In this document: positions 22,651 to 37,732 of the stretch, one piece after another
Layout: each line of letters opens with the position of its first letter
Position numbering within the stretch: the first letter of the stretch is position 1
NCBI RefSeq assembly: GCF_019649055.1
Contig: NW_026570224.1
Coordinates: 3,410,001-3,474,000, forward strand
DNA: 64,000 bases
From: Paramacrobiotus metropolitanus
Taxonomy: Eukaryota > Tardigrada > Eutardigrada > Parachela > Macrobiotidae
Direction of reading: 5' to 3'
Notes under the pieces: generated by a model
Told to the model about the DNA's origin: nothing
The model's input: only the letters and a program-made list of their open reading frames with translations
Databases searched by the model: none
Program-made: the position numbers and the translations under genes

Positions 22651-23501
22651 CCATGGGCCACCGCACGCGTGCTTCAGCTACGTTGCTGTTAGACAGCTGG
22701 CAAAATTTTGCCAGCGGCCCAGCAGTATGGCAAACAAAATCGACAATAAATTCAAGAAATAAGAATGGACTGCTTTGTAAATAGTATGCTCTCGTCGTCC
22801 ATTGTATAGTACTTAACTACCCTCCAAAATTGTTGCAAACAGGTGCGTGTCACAATTTGGTTACTGACTCCCGTACACCGTTCAGAAACAAGCCGTATAT
22901 AGACTATAGAAAGTCTCATGTGTTCTCGATATATACCACGACCGACGGATTTATTTCCGCGAGGAAATGCCACGAAGTGTTTTGTTATTTTTTTGTACAT
23001 ACGTGTACGAGTATTTTGCGGTCTCACTACTCATGGGTAAGTACTAAGTAGTCAGTAGACTCAGTACTCGCAACTCGCAAGTTTCCGTCACCCGTGTTAG
23101 TGTACGAGTACAAAGCAATCAGTGATTCAGTACCCTAAATTTCATAATCGCTTCTCGAATTCTTTTTTTCACCGTTTATCTTTTTATCTTTATTTCAAAC
23201 TACGAATACAGTAGCATTTCACTGAACGTGCGAATTACCAGCGTTCGGAAGTCCAACAGGCAACTACTAATTCCAATTCGAAAAGCAATACATTCGAATG
23301 TTCCGACACGCACTTTCCAAGTTTGCGTAAACTTTTATGATTATTGTCAGTTAATTCAAAATAAACCGTCTTTTAATATCGATACTTATATAAAATTGAC
23401 CAGACCAGACCACAGCAGGAATGCAGGTCTTTACAAAGCGCAGTCCAAAAAAATGCGACAGATCTATACAAGTTGTATATGTTTTTGCACGACATGCAGC
23501 T

Positions 23502-24459
23502 TTAGCGTAACAATTTAGAGTCAATAAACTGTGGGTAAATATTCATTTCAGAGTTGTTGTCAAATGGGTTCTTCGGAATGGGTGCATAAATTTTCACTTG
23601 TCGAACGTGCGTATCTCGGCCATTTTGATGGTTAGCCACAATGGCGATCTGCAGCATCCATGCCCGGTGTGGTCGGCCGAACATCTCGTCGATGGTGATT
23701 GTAACCCAGCCGCGTGGTTCATTGAATTCCGCTGTCTGCATGTCTTGGAGATCATTGAAACTGGTTCCCGTTCTTACTGTTATTCTGCAACAAATCGTCT
23801 TATAAAAATATTCTGTCTAGATACGAGTCAAATCAGTAAGCTTTCAAGTCCCACATCTTTTGCCTGCCATACACCAATTATCACCCACACGAAAACTGCT
23901 ATTTCGAGATTATTTAAATTCTAATTTCATAAGAGTCGGCCGGCCCGAACGTACTTAAATTGAAGGAAATTCATCGAAGCGTACAAAGAAAATACCTATA
24001 ACTTACTTGTAAAATCCAGCAGTCAGAAATAATGTAAATCAGCAAATGACAAATCGTCACAAATGTGTACAGTGTAAATAATCGTAATATCGTGACTATC
24101 ATGATTATTAAATATTATCACTGTTGATGTAATCAATTTATGATAGCCACTGGCCCACTAGCCAGTACTCACTTCTGTGGAGTGTAACTTTCGTCCGCTT
24201 TGAAATCACAGTATAGGGAAACATATTTTAAATCAGTTTTCCTCGGAAACTGAATGTTGATTAGATGAGGCTGTGAACCATCTGACTGCCAAAAAGTATC
24301 CAGGCGATTATCACGAAGCTGCTCGATGCCTGTCCCTGATTTGCAGGATGACAAGCTCCAGAAAGCGTTCTGGCCAACTTCCCGATGGCATTTTTCTTCC
24401 TCGTAATCAAGCGGACATAAATCTCGCCGAAGCTTTCTGCTCGGCGTTTCTGTGGGCAT
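23502..24459 (-). CDS. ANAPC10: Anaphase-promoting complex subunit 10 (DOC1)
   Basis: Two exons, 24459-24173 and 23784-23502, give 189 residues (human 185). APC10 is the jelly-roll (DOC domain) subunit that, with the CDC20/CDH1 coactivators, helps bind D-box substrates to the APC/C ubiquitin ligase. Supporting sequence: [46 protein letters not shown] at the exon junction, then [20 protein letters not shown], all nearly identical to the human protein. The C-terminus (FIDSKLLR) ends in the conserved Leu/Ile-Arg tail that docks on the APC/C TPR subunits. The N-terminus is slightly longer and basic. Divergent to the Smad gene, 840 bases away. Confidence 0.95.
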
Positions 24460-25299
24460 TGCGGCGGATTACGCTTTCCCTTTTGGTAACGCTCCACGCT
24501 GTAACAGATTGCAGATTAATCAGTTTTCACATTAGCAAATACGAGCCAATAATACTGAAGCAACACATGACAGCTGGGAAACGTATTTAAAAAGCGAAGC
24601 TTCGGAGAAGCAAAACTTTAATATGACACAGGGGAGTTTGTTTTTGTTTAGCTGTGTTGTTTTTGTTTAACAGTTGTGTCAGTTTGCACTTTGCACTCAC
24701 TGCACTGTGCAGACACAGTACTGCCAGTAAAAGTGGATACAGGGAAATTATTGCTATCGGGTAATTTGCCAAACCATTTTCAACCAATATTGAACAACGT
24801 GTTTTGGTGGATTCCCAGTAGTTCTGGCGGAAACTTGACTGACATTGTGACTGTAAAAACTAAAGAGTTAAAAACTAATTACTAATAATTACTATGGAAA
24901 TAAATTAAAATCTTATAAAAATCTGTCTTCCCGCTGATTCTGTTGGAAGTTCGACGGATAACTTTCTGCACATTTTCCACAGATTTATATGAAAATTTGC
25001 AGTATAGTATTTTACGGGCCTTAAGACTTTGTGCGGTATATCTTGCCCCACTTGCCTTCAATATTTCGCTTCACCTGATTTTGTTATCGCACTGTGTGGG
25101 CTCAGGCTCTCCTGGGGCTGTGTATCGGATTCCCTCAGGATTTTGATCTCGGATCCAACATTCTCGTTTGAATACTGATAATTAGTTGGCCAGGATAACC
25201 AGCTCCAATTGCGCTGCATCGAAGTGGCTGTAGGTTTCTGCAGTATCCCTGAAAGCTACGCAGGTGCGGATTGCTCTTGTTTCTCCGAGGGAATTCACT
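24460..25299. other. Divergent spacer between APC10 and Smad
   Basis: 840 bases searched specifically for an MH1 domain belonging to the downstream Smad; none was found in any frame. The short frame at 24943-25146 (+) has no recognisable content. Probably promoter sequence for both genes. Confidence 0.5.
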
Positions 25300-26755
<1,456 letters not shown>

Positions 26756-27781
26756 GATGCTGCTGCTAGATCTGAATGGATGTCACTCTCGTTATTCCCG
26801 ATGCTGCTTTTCACGCCGAAAGAAATAGGTAAATTTTGCAGTTTTTATGCGATTGGTTGCTGCTGTTCTCGCTTTTGATTGCTTTCGATTGCCCAGTATT
26901 TTAGACAATATTTTGCTCGTTGCCAGTTGTTACGGAATATTTTGAACAGTTATTGTTATTCTGTTTTTTGTCTTGTGTATATTTAAAGATAATTCAGTGG
27001 CTTGATGATACATATATTTCACTTTGATGAATCAAAACGATCTACATTTGTAATAAAAATCACTTCTGCCAACGTCTTCCGTGCATGCACGCTATAGGCG
27101 AAATAAAACAAAGTAACAGAAGATAAGTCTACTTTTGCGAATCGGTAGATTACTCTGTCGGTGTCAAAATGTCATTAATACGTAACAATTAGTATTTTAC
27201 CAGCACAACCTTTTGTGGTTTTGAAAATAAATGACGTGATCAGTGAAAGCAGCCGGTAACTGACTTCCGCATATTAAAATATAGTCATCCTGGATAGCGA
27301 ACAAAAGAGCTAACGATAAGCTGCGTCGGCAGAAATTTGAATGTTTAGAAGCACCAGGCAAACCGGATTCTAGACGGTGAGGTGAAATGGTATAGTTCTG
27401 GGGTGACTGTTCTGTACAGTAGCTAGTAGGTTTTGGAAAAAACGATGTCGAAGCACATTCTGTTGTGTTGTACTCAGCCCTCGTGTACACGAGTACATTC
27501 TGCCGAAGCTGGTTGTTCGGCGGCGCAGCTTTGGTGGCACCTTTGCTACGCAATTGTTCATATTATTTTATGGCTATATTTAATCACATTAACGGTATGT
27601 GCAGGCAGAGATAAAATGTTGGACTTATATTAATTTACTAAACAAAAAAAATTGTGATCGTGGTGAATGTGCGGTCGACAAGTTGACAGTTTTCTAGTCT
27701 TATTTATTGTTAGTTCCGGTTTTGGGCAAGTGCGTACATCGAAGTAGGGAAGCCGAAGCTAATGAATTAAGCGTACCTGTT
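26756..27781. other. Intergenic, nothing recognised
   Basis: About 1 kb between the Smad 3' end and the Kazal gene. Open frames at 27197-27633 on both strands lack domains. Probably Smad 3' UTR plus the Kazal gene promoter. Confidence 0.45.
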
Positions 27782-29541
27782 ATGGAGGGTATCAGTGCAA
27801 TAAAACCAAAGTTTCCGAAATTATTCCTTCGCCTTTTTACGAATGCGCTGCTGGTGTCCGGCATCCTAGGAAATGGTAAGGTGTTGAGTCTGTTGACATA
27901 AAATTCTTTATGAATCTTTGCAGTTCGCGCTCATATATGTGCGCACTCTTATTTGTATTGTACGTAACTGAAGGTAAAACATACAGGCATGCAAGTATAG
28001 TCTAATTATTAATACAAAACTATCAACATATTTATTATGGTAGGCGCTAGTCGTTGGAGCAATGAAAAATTGTTATGTGTGAAAATTTACGGTCACTTTG
28101 GACTACTGATTCCCTACTATGATATGGTATTGAAAAATCATCGATAATTCGATTTTATGTCTTAATCGCGTATGTAGGTACGTCATGTGTGAAACTGTGA
28201 ATACAAATGCAAAAAACAAAGTGCATGCTTATTTAGCTATCAGTAAGGTCAGGAGAGTGCGCGCATCCCACTGCGACTGTCCTTCCGACAAATCCCAGCC
28301 AATCTGTGGCACTGACGGAGTTACATATGATAACTTTTGCCAACTTCGTTGTGCATCTTCCAAAATGGTACCAGGTACGATTTTTTGAAGATTAGCGTAA
28401 TCAAAAGCACTGTTCATGCTTTAACAATACATGTTAACTATCTAGAAAACGTTTAAGCACAACATTCTGAATTATTCAAGCTTGTTATGTTTCGAAGGCC
28501 TTGGTGGGCGATGCCGGGGGAAATGCCCATGTGAAGCGCGTAAGTGATTTTAAGATTCCCAAACAATGTACTGCACACAAAAGTGATATATATAGCCGAT
28601 GAGTTAATTCTTATTTAAACATTTAAACTTGCAGTGGTGCCTTAAAGAAAAACACTGTTTTTTCTCATTAATTTTAGCTTCTCCGCTGAGCAATTTGATA
28701 TGCGAAGTTCGAAATAACTGCCCTCCACAAATCCCCAAAGGTCAACTTTGTGGAACTGATAACAAGACATACGAAGATGCCTGCGTTTTCCTGTGTGCGC
28801 AACATTCCGATAAAGGTACACTGTCTGACAACATCACCCGCCCAGCTCTAAATTACATTAATGCTAAATTTTACTTTATTTTCTTACGCACAACACACTT
28901 TTTAGTAGATGGTGTGTAAATATAAATGCAATGCAGCTTATGTCGCTATGGACAAGAAAAACATTTTTACTTGTTCAGAGCGACATCTAGGCGGCACTGC
29001 ACTTCAATGGCATTCGTTTCTTAAAACTACATGTATCTATTCTTTCAACATACTAAATACGGTGATTACGCAGGTTTAGGAGTACAGTGTGGAGGAGCGT
29101 GTCCTTGCCCAAAGCGTAAGTTTGTCTTCATTTACTGGATATTATGAAAGTGTTGGACAATCCGAACTGAATTACTATGGTGTTGGTATTAATATTACAT
29201 TCGAACACCATTAATTCTAGCGGAAAGCCCTTGCAGCAAATGTCCAGACGAATACCGACCACTTTGCGGGAATAATAACATCACTTACGGAAATCAGTGC
29301 ATGTTCTCTTGTGCTCGAATGGCAAGTTCAGGTATTGCACCAACTACACGAGTAATTTGTAGCATATATATAGATATCTATATAATTTTTTTAATCAAGC
29401 GTCTACAAGTTATATACCGTAACGTTTTTTGGTGCCCTTATTGCAGCTTTGTACCCTTCTTGCCGGTCAGAATGTCCGTGTGTACCACCGACGAAGTCGT
29501 TCGAAGATCATCTGAAGGCAGTCTTTCTTATTCCTGTCTGA
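27782..29541 (+). CDS. Secreted three-Kazal-domain protease inhibitor
   Basis: Exons 27782-27875, 28258-28374, 28498-28539, 28678-28815, 29074-29115, 29221-29331, 29447-29541; 212 residues. All introns are phase 1. Exon 1 encodes a signal-peptide-like hydrophobic segment (FTNALLVSGILG). Each Kazal core has its own exon (CGTDGVTYDNFCQLRCAS; CGTDNKTYEDACVFLCAQ; CGNNNITYGNQCMFSCA). Each core exon is followed by a linker exon with a CxGxCPC-type motif (CRGKCPC, CGGACPC, CRSECPC); the first two linker exons are both exactly 42 bases. Kazal domains usually inhibit serine proteases outside the cell. The P1 residues and target proteases cannot be told from sequence alone. The join of the signal exon to the first Kazal exon is the least certain splice. 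Confidence 0.82.
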
Positions 29542-30003
29542 TGATGGGCAGGCTGAAATTCTAATTAAACAGTATTATCAAGTCTCATAGTGTGATAAAT
29601 ATTAAATAACTGCAATTTAGTGCTGTTCCTAATGAAATCCCGTCATTTTCTTTCATTTTGAACAAATACAAATGTGAACGGCTTGTGGTGATCTGATACT
29701 AATTGAACCAAGAAAAAGTTTCGATTGTCTGTTCAATGGCCATAATTTTTTATCGTCATTGCTCCTAATTTATGGAAAACAAACGCTCGTTACAAAATCA
29801 ACCTCTTTCATCTTATAAAGTTTTTTTTTTCATTTTTTTACATAAAACGATCATCTCCCGGTAAGCCAAAGGCACAAGTTACTGTACTTAGAAATCGCAG
29901 TCCGTACTTCAACAATTAACAGGTATACACACCGTCTTATAAAGGTCACCGTTACTGCCAATAATCTACCCCACCCAAACCCGTTCAACGACAAATTAAT
30001 ATT
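29542..30003. other. Convergent intergenic spacer
   Basis: About 460 bases between the 3' ends of the Kazal gene (+) and ABCC10 (-), probably both 3' UTRs. It holds T-rich runs and nothing else recognised. Confidence 0.5.
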
Positions 30004-33000
30004 CTATGGCACGGTATCCGCTATGGAACGCTGGCTTTGTTGATACAGCATAGCAAAATGGGAAGACGGACTACGCAATAAATTGGACGGACTATCCGTT
30101 TCCACAATTTTCCCATCGCTCATCACAATGATACGATCATAGTCCATTACCTATATTAAGGCATTTAGAGTGATGCAACGATACTTTGTACAGACGCCAG
30201 TCAAAATTCACAAAGCGATATTACCGTATGCAAACGATGCGCTATTGTAATAACTGTGCTATGGGCAAACGCTTCACGAATTGTCCTCTGCATTTTCTGG
30301 TCGGTTTCATAATCTATGCTGGCTGTAGCTTCATCCAGACAGAGGACCTGTAAAAGACGAAAAAAAACTAAACTACAAACAGTTTCTAACAACAGCTGAC
30401 TAAATATCCACCAAGGCGCGATCGAATGGCCATAACTTAGAAATTTTACGTGAAGGCATATCCTGTCCAATGTACCGTTTGGTTCGCGTACCTTGGCTTT
30501 GGTCATTATGGCCCGCGCCAAACATACAAGCTGCTTCTGTCCCAGTGACAACTTTCTGCCATTTTCACCCAACATAACGTCCAAATGCCCTCCCAGTTTC
30601 CCAACGGGATCCCTCAAATCACATAAATCGATGGCTGCCCACACTTCTTCGTCGGTATGTTGGTGTAAAGGATCGATGTTCTCACGAATAGATGCATCAA
30701 ACAGGTTGGGGGTCTGCGGAATGATGGCCAAGCGCGATCTGCACAGTGCAAACTAGATTGTCCCGACGAACGAAAACGTACATTTTCTTCTCTTTATCCT
30801 AATTTTAACGCTTACGAAATTTCTACCTTTCCATACTCGTACGCAGCATCATGCATGTGATGGATGCACATTCCACTGCGCCAGATGGCGGGGACACAGC
30901 TTCATCTACAACTTACCGCAACTGCTCCAGAGGCAGTGTAGCCAGATTCACACCGTCAATCGACACAGCACCCTGCTCAATTTCCACCACACGGAAAAGC
31001 GTGGCGAGAAAGGAGGACTTTCCCGCACCTGTGCGCCCCACCACACCAATTCGTTTGCCGGCAGGAATCTGCAGACTGATGCCCTTCAGTACGAGAGGAA
31101 GATCATTTCGGTATCGCAAGCTGACAGTATTAAAATCTACGGCGCCCAGCTGTGGCCAGTCCCGTGGAGCCTAAACAAATTCAAATAACACTTGAATAAC
31201 AATTGCAAACATGTACTTTTTATTACAGCACTCGACATACTTGCAACAGGCCGTCGTATTTTTCCTCCTCAATATCATCGAGATATTGGATGACGCGCTC
31301 AACGCTAACAAGTTCCTGGAAAAAAGAATAAGTTCAGCAACGGCTTCTTAAACCTAACCGGACGGCAGCCATCCCTAACTTATTTTTCGTACCTTTTCTG
31401 TTTCGATCAAGGACATGACAAATCCGTTGAGAATTCCCACAATTGTAAGAGAATACGAAACAGTTAAACCAAGAACTCCTACAAAATAAAAGAGATAACA
31501 TTTCCAAATTTCCTGGTTAATTTATTGTACCATAAATAGCATTACCGATCCGAAAACGCAGCGCAAGATGGTTTTGGGTTTTGACAAACAAAACGCTTAC
31601 CTGCTGCCGATTTGACTAGAAGCGCAATAACCACCACACCACTGACGATAACTATTCCCAACAATTGCAAACGCATGGATAGCCACTTGTTGCACGCGAT
31701 TTCCGCGAACTGTGAGCGCAGATAATCATCCAATAGCAGTTTGTACTTTTTATAGAAAAATTCCGTGGCTCGCATCACACGAATTGTGGACAATCCATGA
31801 ACAGTTTCCGCATACAGGCCAAAAATCGGAGACTGGGCAAGCGTGCTAACTCTTTTAATTTCCCTGTAAAATATAAATGTACAAACCACCATCAAAGAAG
31901 CTGCTACAATATAATCCACCTAAAACTAGGGAAAATACTCGTATTTCAAACGAAAATAATTTCAAAAAATCGAATGCATATTATAGAAAACTATTGAACG
32001 TATCAAGGCTCGTATCAAGAATGTTTCATATGCCATATAAACTTTATTAGGCAATACCCATCAACAGGACAAATTAATTATTATTTATATCTATTTCTAT
32101 ATTCTATGCCATCATAGGAAGTTTTTACTATATTTATACTACTAACCTAGACGTACTGCGATAAAAGCGCTGAATAAAAAAATAGAGCGGAATAATGGGA
32201 ACGAGGACGATAATAAACCAAGGCAGTCCATAGCAGATCACAATCAGAATGCCCACCAGCTGGAATATGCAGGCCAACAAAATGTTAACATTAAACGGCA
32301 GCTGAGAATCCACCGATGTGACATCTTTGGCAAAACGATTCAGAATCCTTCCCGATGGAGTCGTATCAAAAAACATCATCTTGGCGCGCATGACCTTACT
32401 GAGCAAACTGTCATGCATACGGTAGGCAGCACGTAGGCCGGCATATGCAAAAACAAATGATCGAATAAGGGCAAAGAAAGAATTGCCAGCTCCAATGCTT
32501 CCGTAAACGGTTAGATAGTAATTAACATCCGATTGGGTTTCGTTGGTTGTAGTATTAACCACAATACGTTCATGCGTAACCCAGTAGGACAGCCACCAAT
32601 CCGTGGCGTTGTAGGACGCTGCAACAACAAAACCATTATTTATCATCTTCATCTTCGTTTTCAAAATTTTCCAAAAAGAACTGCTTATAATTCTGTTCCA
32701 ATACAAGTGATCTTGGAATGCATTAGATATTCATACAAAAATTACTGCTGACTTCGGAGAAGAGAGAAGACAAATTTCAAGCAAACACACATCAGTCTTA
32801 CCCTGCATCAAGAAAAGCGAAACAAACACGGCAATGCTCCAGAAATTCCCCACCGCCTGCCAGTACTGCCGGTAAACGGACAATTTTAAGCTGCCAAACT
32901 CTCGCTGCTCTTCCTGCACCAATTGGACCGGTGCTTCTCGAGGTTCGGGTTCCTGCACACTGGTTCTCCTGGAGGTTGCCTGTGAGATGTCGGACAGCAC

Positions 33001-36000
33001 TCCCGATACACCTTCCACACCACTCACACTTTTTTCGCCAGTGCTGCCCGGCCATTTAGGCCCGAAACCAGTCAGCTTGGACAGAATTTCCAGCGGTTGA
33101 CCATTCTCGACAATATGTCCATCTTGCATAACTATCAGGCGGTCCATCGCGCGCAGAAAATCCAAATGGTGAGTCACAAGAAGGCGAGTCTTATTTTTGA
33201 GAAGTCCCAAAACACACTTGTCAAAAATGTGGTTGGCCACTTGGGCGTCCCTACACACGATAAACTACGTAAGGAGATGCAAAGGCAAAAACCAAAAATA
33301 TTGGAAACTGACGCTTACTTGTTCTTTTTAAATTTAAATCAGAGTGTATAAGAAAAAAAGTATGAATCACTTAACAATCCACCTTGCGGATCAAGACTTC
33401 GAAGAAAATCAAGTAATACTTTACGGATCCATGCGGTTAAAGTCTCTTTGAGATTCAGTTACGAAAAATAATGGATTGTGAAAAATTAACGATACCGTGA
33501 AAAGGCACGCAAAATTCACGGTCACCATTACTCTGTGCGCCATACACTGCAGAAAACGGATCGTCCATCAGAATGATATCTTTATCCTGCAGAACGGCCC
33601 GCGCCAGCGCAATTCTGGCCTTCTGTCCTCCGCTCAATGTCACTCCCTGATCCCCAATCTGCGTCAAAGCTCCATGCGGCAGCTCTTCCAGATCATGTGT
33701 CAGTGCACACGCATCGATAACATTCTGTAAACCTTCCGGCTGGACGTCGGTCAGTGAGAATTTAATATTTGACAGCACCGTGCCCTGCTGCAACCAATTA
33801 TCCTGCGGCACGTAGGCAAATCCATTTACCATCGTATTCTGCGAGATCTCGATACTGCCACCCGTCCGATACAGTTCGGCCATGACAGCATGCAATAACG
33901 ACGTCTTTCCGGAACCGACTTTTCCCACGATTCCAATCCAGCTCTCCGCGTCGGATCTCCAGTGTTATACCGTCCAACTGGTTGCGGACAGCCAACAGTG
34001 GTTCTCGCGGAGTGGGTGATACGACAGAACTATCGGAAAGAATTTCGTTGCTTTCATTCCCGGTCCATGTGAAACTAGCGTCGTGGACAGTCAAAATGTT
34101 GGCCACAGGATTCACTATGAGATCGGTGTTCACTGCGTAGTACGATTTGAGGTCGATATCCGAAAGCCGAAAGAACTGCTGCAGTCGCTTAGCGGATATC
34201 CAAGCTTCCACTGTACCGGTAATAATCCAAGGCATGGCGTTGAGAGGAGCGTACACAAGGCCAAAAACGGAGAGGCAGGTGAAAACTTTGGCGGCGGTCA
34301 GCTGTTTGCCGAACGATACGTACGTCACAAATGTCAGAACCGACCTATAAACGGAACATCCATTGTACCTTCAAACAACCGGTAAATCGGATTGCTAAAA
34401 CCAGAACCGATCTACTGAGCTTGAAAACTGAATTCGAAGAAGCCAAAAAACGATTCAAAAGCCATTCGGAATTATTTGCGAGCCAATAAAAAAATAAATC
34501 TGATATTACAGTGAACCTACATTATAAGCGGCGTAGTGGCCCAAAAATACACGCAACAGGCATCCAAGTATTTGATACTTTTCACGGTGGCCATTTCCCT
34601 TTGTCTGACCGCGTCCACTCGGGCACTGAACCATTTTTCCCAGGCATAATACTTAATAACCCGAATGGCACTCAGTGCTTCACTCATCAGTTTCACACGA
34701 GCATCGCGCTCCTTGAGATTGCGCTCAACCTGTCGGGATATTTTGCTGGCAATAAGCTGATTGAGTGGGACAAGAAGAACGGTAAAAATGACCCCACCGA
34801 TGAAGGCGTAGCCAACTTGCTGGTAGAGAAGATACAGCGCCACAGCCATCTGCAGCGGGAGTGCCCATAACTGATGGAGGTACTGGATATTGTCAGAAAC
34901 CTTCTGGCAATCAGTGCCGACCAGATTAACAACATGTCCCGCCGCCATGTTGTTGTTCAGGGCCGAAGCGTGCACCTGCACCAGTTTGTAGTATACCGTG
35001 TCCATCAAGGCACCGCGAATGCACCTGAAAAAATTAACAATCAATTACAACAAAACCGCAATTAGGTCCAAAAATTTACAGCTTTACACTACGCAGTAAA
35101 TAAATTAAATTCCATCTACTAACAATGCAAGTTTTTCCATCTGAAATGCATAGTGCAATTGTACACTGTTGGAAATTAGATTGACCAGAATGAGGCCCAA
35201 TCCATACACATATCCGAGATAATCCGGCTGCGATCCTGGTTGCTCAATTAACGCCACCAGCACATTGACAAACAACGGCGAACAATACTGCAGAAAGGAA
35301 TAAGCCAGCTTCATCACCCCCAACAACAACCATTTTCCACCCCATATGCGTAGAATAATTTGCTGTAAATAAAATCTGGACGATTTCAAATTCTTCGCCA
35401 ACGCCTTCTGCAGGGCTTCGGCATGCAAATCCGCTTTTAATTTGAGAGGTAATTCAAAGAGATCATCCGGTTTCTGCAAATGGCCCTCCGCACCATATTC
35501 CATCAATGGGTCGACCCATAAAAACAAGAAAAAGCGCAATATGCCCCATGTATTCGGTGGACCAAGTCGAGGCACGAGAGATGTTCTTTCTGGCATCACA
35601 TTTAACAGCCGTGCAGTATCATTATCGGCTTCGTCAGGTGGTGTGCGTGCACGCTCCTCCGAATCGAATGGTGAAGTAACAAACAAACATGTGCTGTATA
35701 TATGAAGCACCGTTGAGAAAATGTAGAATACATGAAGACCAAAAGTCACCATGGTGACTATGGACGAAACTACATTGGGACTGTGATGTAGCACTGCGGA
35801 ACGGAACTCCACACTGGACACTAAGAAAACCTGGAAATAATAACGCGCTTTCAACAGATTTAATAACCCAATAAATTCCGTGTACTTATTTACATACAAA
35901 ATTTTTAAAACAAATACAACGTCATCTGAAAATTCCACTTAGTAATATAGGTTGTCCGTACATTGCCCATAGATGGAAATTTGGAGCGAAATAGCAAACC

Positions 36001-36791
36001 ACCGAAGACAAAATGTTCAGTAAATGGAAACTACCAAAGAATTCCTGCAGTTCAACAACTGATGCATATCATGAAAAGAGGGATGTCATGTGCATCAATT
36101 GATTCAACAGCTGATTTCGAGGGCTTGCAGCAAAAAATTTAATTAATTAAATTCCAAAATGCCCGTCAACGGCTAACGTGGAAATAATGAAAAAATTACA
36201 AACCCACAAAAAACTACAGCAAAAAAAATCTAGCATAAAACGTCATATGAACGAATGCAAGAATTTTGTATCAAAGAGGAATTCCAAGCGTACCGGAAAC
36301 CAAGACAGGAAGATAGCGCAGGTATCACTGCCATCCACAACGCCGCGGTGTTTTCCTTTCTTGGATAAATTATAAGCAACAACTACATGCACACTCCATG
36401 AGATCACCACTAAACCGAAATCCACATACCCAACCAAACCAAAGGCATTCCAATCGCGCCACGCCACCAGTTGCAGAGCCATAGAAATCACGCTGGCTGC
36501 AATAATACTGACCGAAATCAGAATTCGCAGAATCCATGTTGCAACGACAAGACGGTGAGCGTTTCTTGTGGAGCCCCAACCAAAGAAATTTTCGGCATAG
36601 ACAATGCGTGTCGGCGCAATATAGTATGCGTTTACAATAAGAAATACCATGTGAACAACCACTGAAAATATTCTCTCATAGCAAAACGGAAAGTCATTGC
36701 CTGCAAAGTCCCAGACTGTCGCGAAGCTCGTGTTGATAATACCGAACCGCGGACACAGCGCTGTCCATGCAGCGCCTCCGGAATCGGACAT
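30004..36791 (-). CDS. ABCC10: ABC transporter, ABCC10/MRP7 type
   Basis: Exons 36791-36294, 35830-35124, 35024-34521, 34344-33546, 33250-32802, 32618-32147, 31863-31601, 31478-31393, 31315-31241, 31170-30917, 30738-30492, 30347-30225, 30150-30004; ~1,540 residues. This family exports organic anions and drugs using ATP. Order: an N-terminal membrane domain, first transmembrane domain (DARVKLMSEALSAIRVIKYY, YLDACCVYFWATTPLIM match ABCC10 closely), NBD1 (Walker A GKVGSGKTS, signature LSGGQKARIALARA, Walker B IILMDDPFSAV), second transmembrane domain (YNATDWWLSYWV), NBD2 (Walker A GRTGAGKSS, LSLGQKQLVCLARA, VLCLDEATASID, H-loop IAHRLHT). One extra base near 33933-33941 shifts the frame just before Walker A of NBD1; all other junctions keep phase. 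I treat the gene as intact with a probable sequence error. Confidence 0.9.
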
Positions 36792-37732
36792 TTCTTGTGA
36801 GGTTCAAATTTCGCAAGATGGACGCACACGTCTGCTTAGCGATTACGAAGCTCGCCAAGGATCATTCCGTCGAAACCGGTGTACAAGCTGAAGGGGATCT
36901 CGATCATTGGTTTACCATACCGGGCACGCCGCGCATGCAAATCTTATGGCGGTTACCCCGCCAATTATACACTTCTATTATTATATAAGAAAGCAACCAA
37001 ATAAGGACCATGTGGTACGTGAGAGGTACTTACTGTATTAAGGGAATTTGAAACTGTACGTCAAAATCACAAAAATAAGTACTTAACAAAATAAAATATC
37101 TCACCGGAGAAACCACAACAAACACCCAGACGCGCATGCGAAGGCGGAAGCAATAGTGACAACATTTTTGTACGGTTGTGGGCCTTGTGGCTCGGCTGCG
37201 GTCCTGATAAGGAACTGCCACTAAAGTGAAAAAAGGAAAAAGGATCAAGGACAAGCTGCCGCAAACATCAAACCACAAAGTAACATTTGGTAGCACAAAT
37301 TTTAAGATCGCGCCTTCAGGTATTAATTTAATTAAGTGGAGCTTTCTACAGCATCACTATTCTATTTTTAACTTATTCCTTAAATTTCCTTTAAAGTTTA
37401 AAAGAATTCGAGCTAAAAACTAATTATTTCGCATCGGCTCGTTGGCAGCAATAACAAGACCGAAACAGCCCGACGTGGGACTGACGGATTCCACTGACGA
37501 CGGCTGTTAAGTAACCAAAATAGATTTCTGAAAATGTTTCAAAGGCGAGTTTCAAAGTGAGCCGTGAGTCACTTTAACTTTTCAGTCGAAGCTGAAAGAA
37601 TGTAGAAAACAACCTTGATTGTAATCCTATTCCGATGGAGCTGGTCAATCTCGTATCAAATTGAATCTTATTTCTGTGTATAGATTTGTGATGTCATGTT
37701 AATTGTATGCCCGAGAGACATAGAATCTCAGT
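36792..37732. other. Divergent promoter region, ABCC10 / AMP deaminase
   Basis: About 940 bases between divergent starts. Open frames here on both strands lack recognisable domains. Nothing further seen. Confidence 0.45.

Larger units (their letters stand above)
20089..23501. other. Long gene-poor spacer with foldback elements
   Basis: About 3.4 kb without a convincing gene. It contains the inverted repeats listed at 20328-20446 and 22269-22650. The frame at 20443-20727 (-) has two CxxC pairs (HLCGFCLE and HCAEC) and might be a small zinc-binding exon, but no partner exon or family was found. Other open frames look random. Confidence 0.45.
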
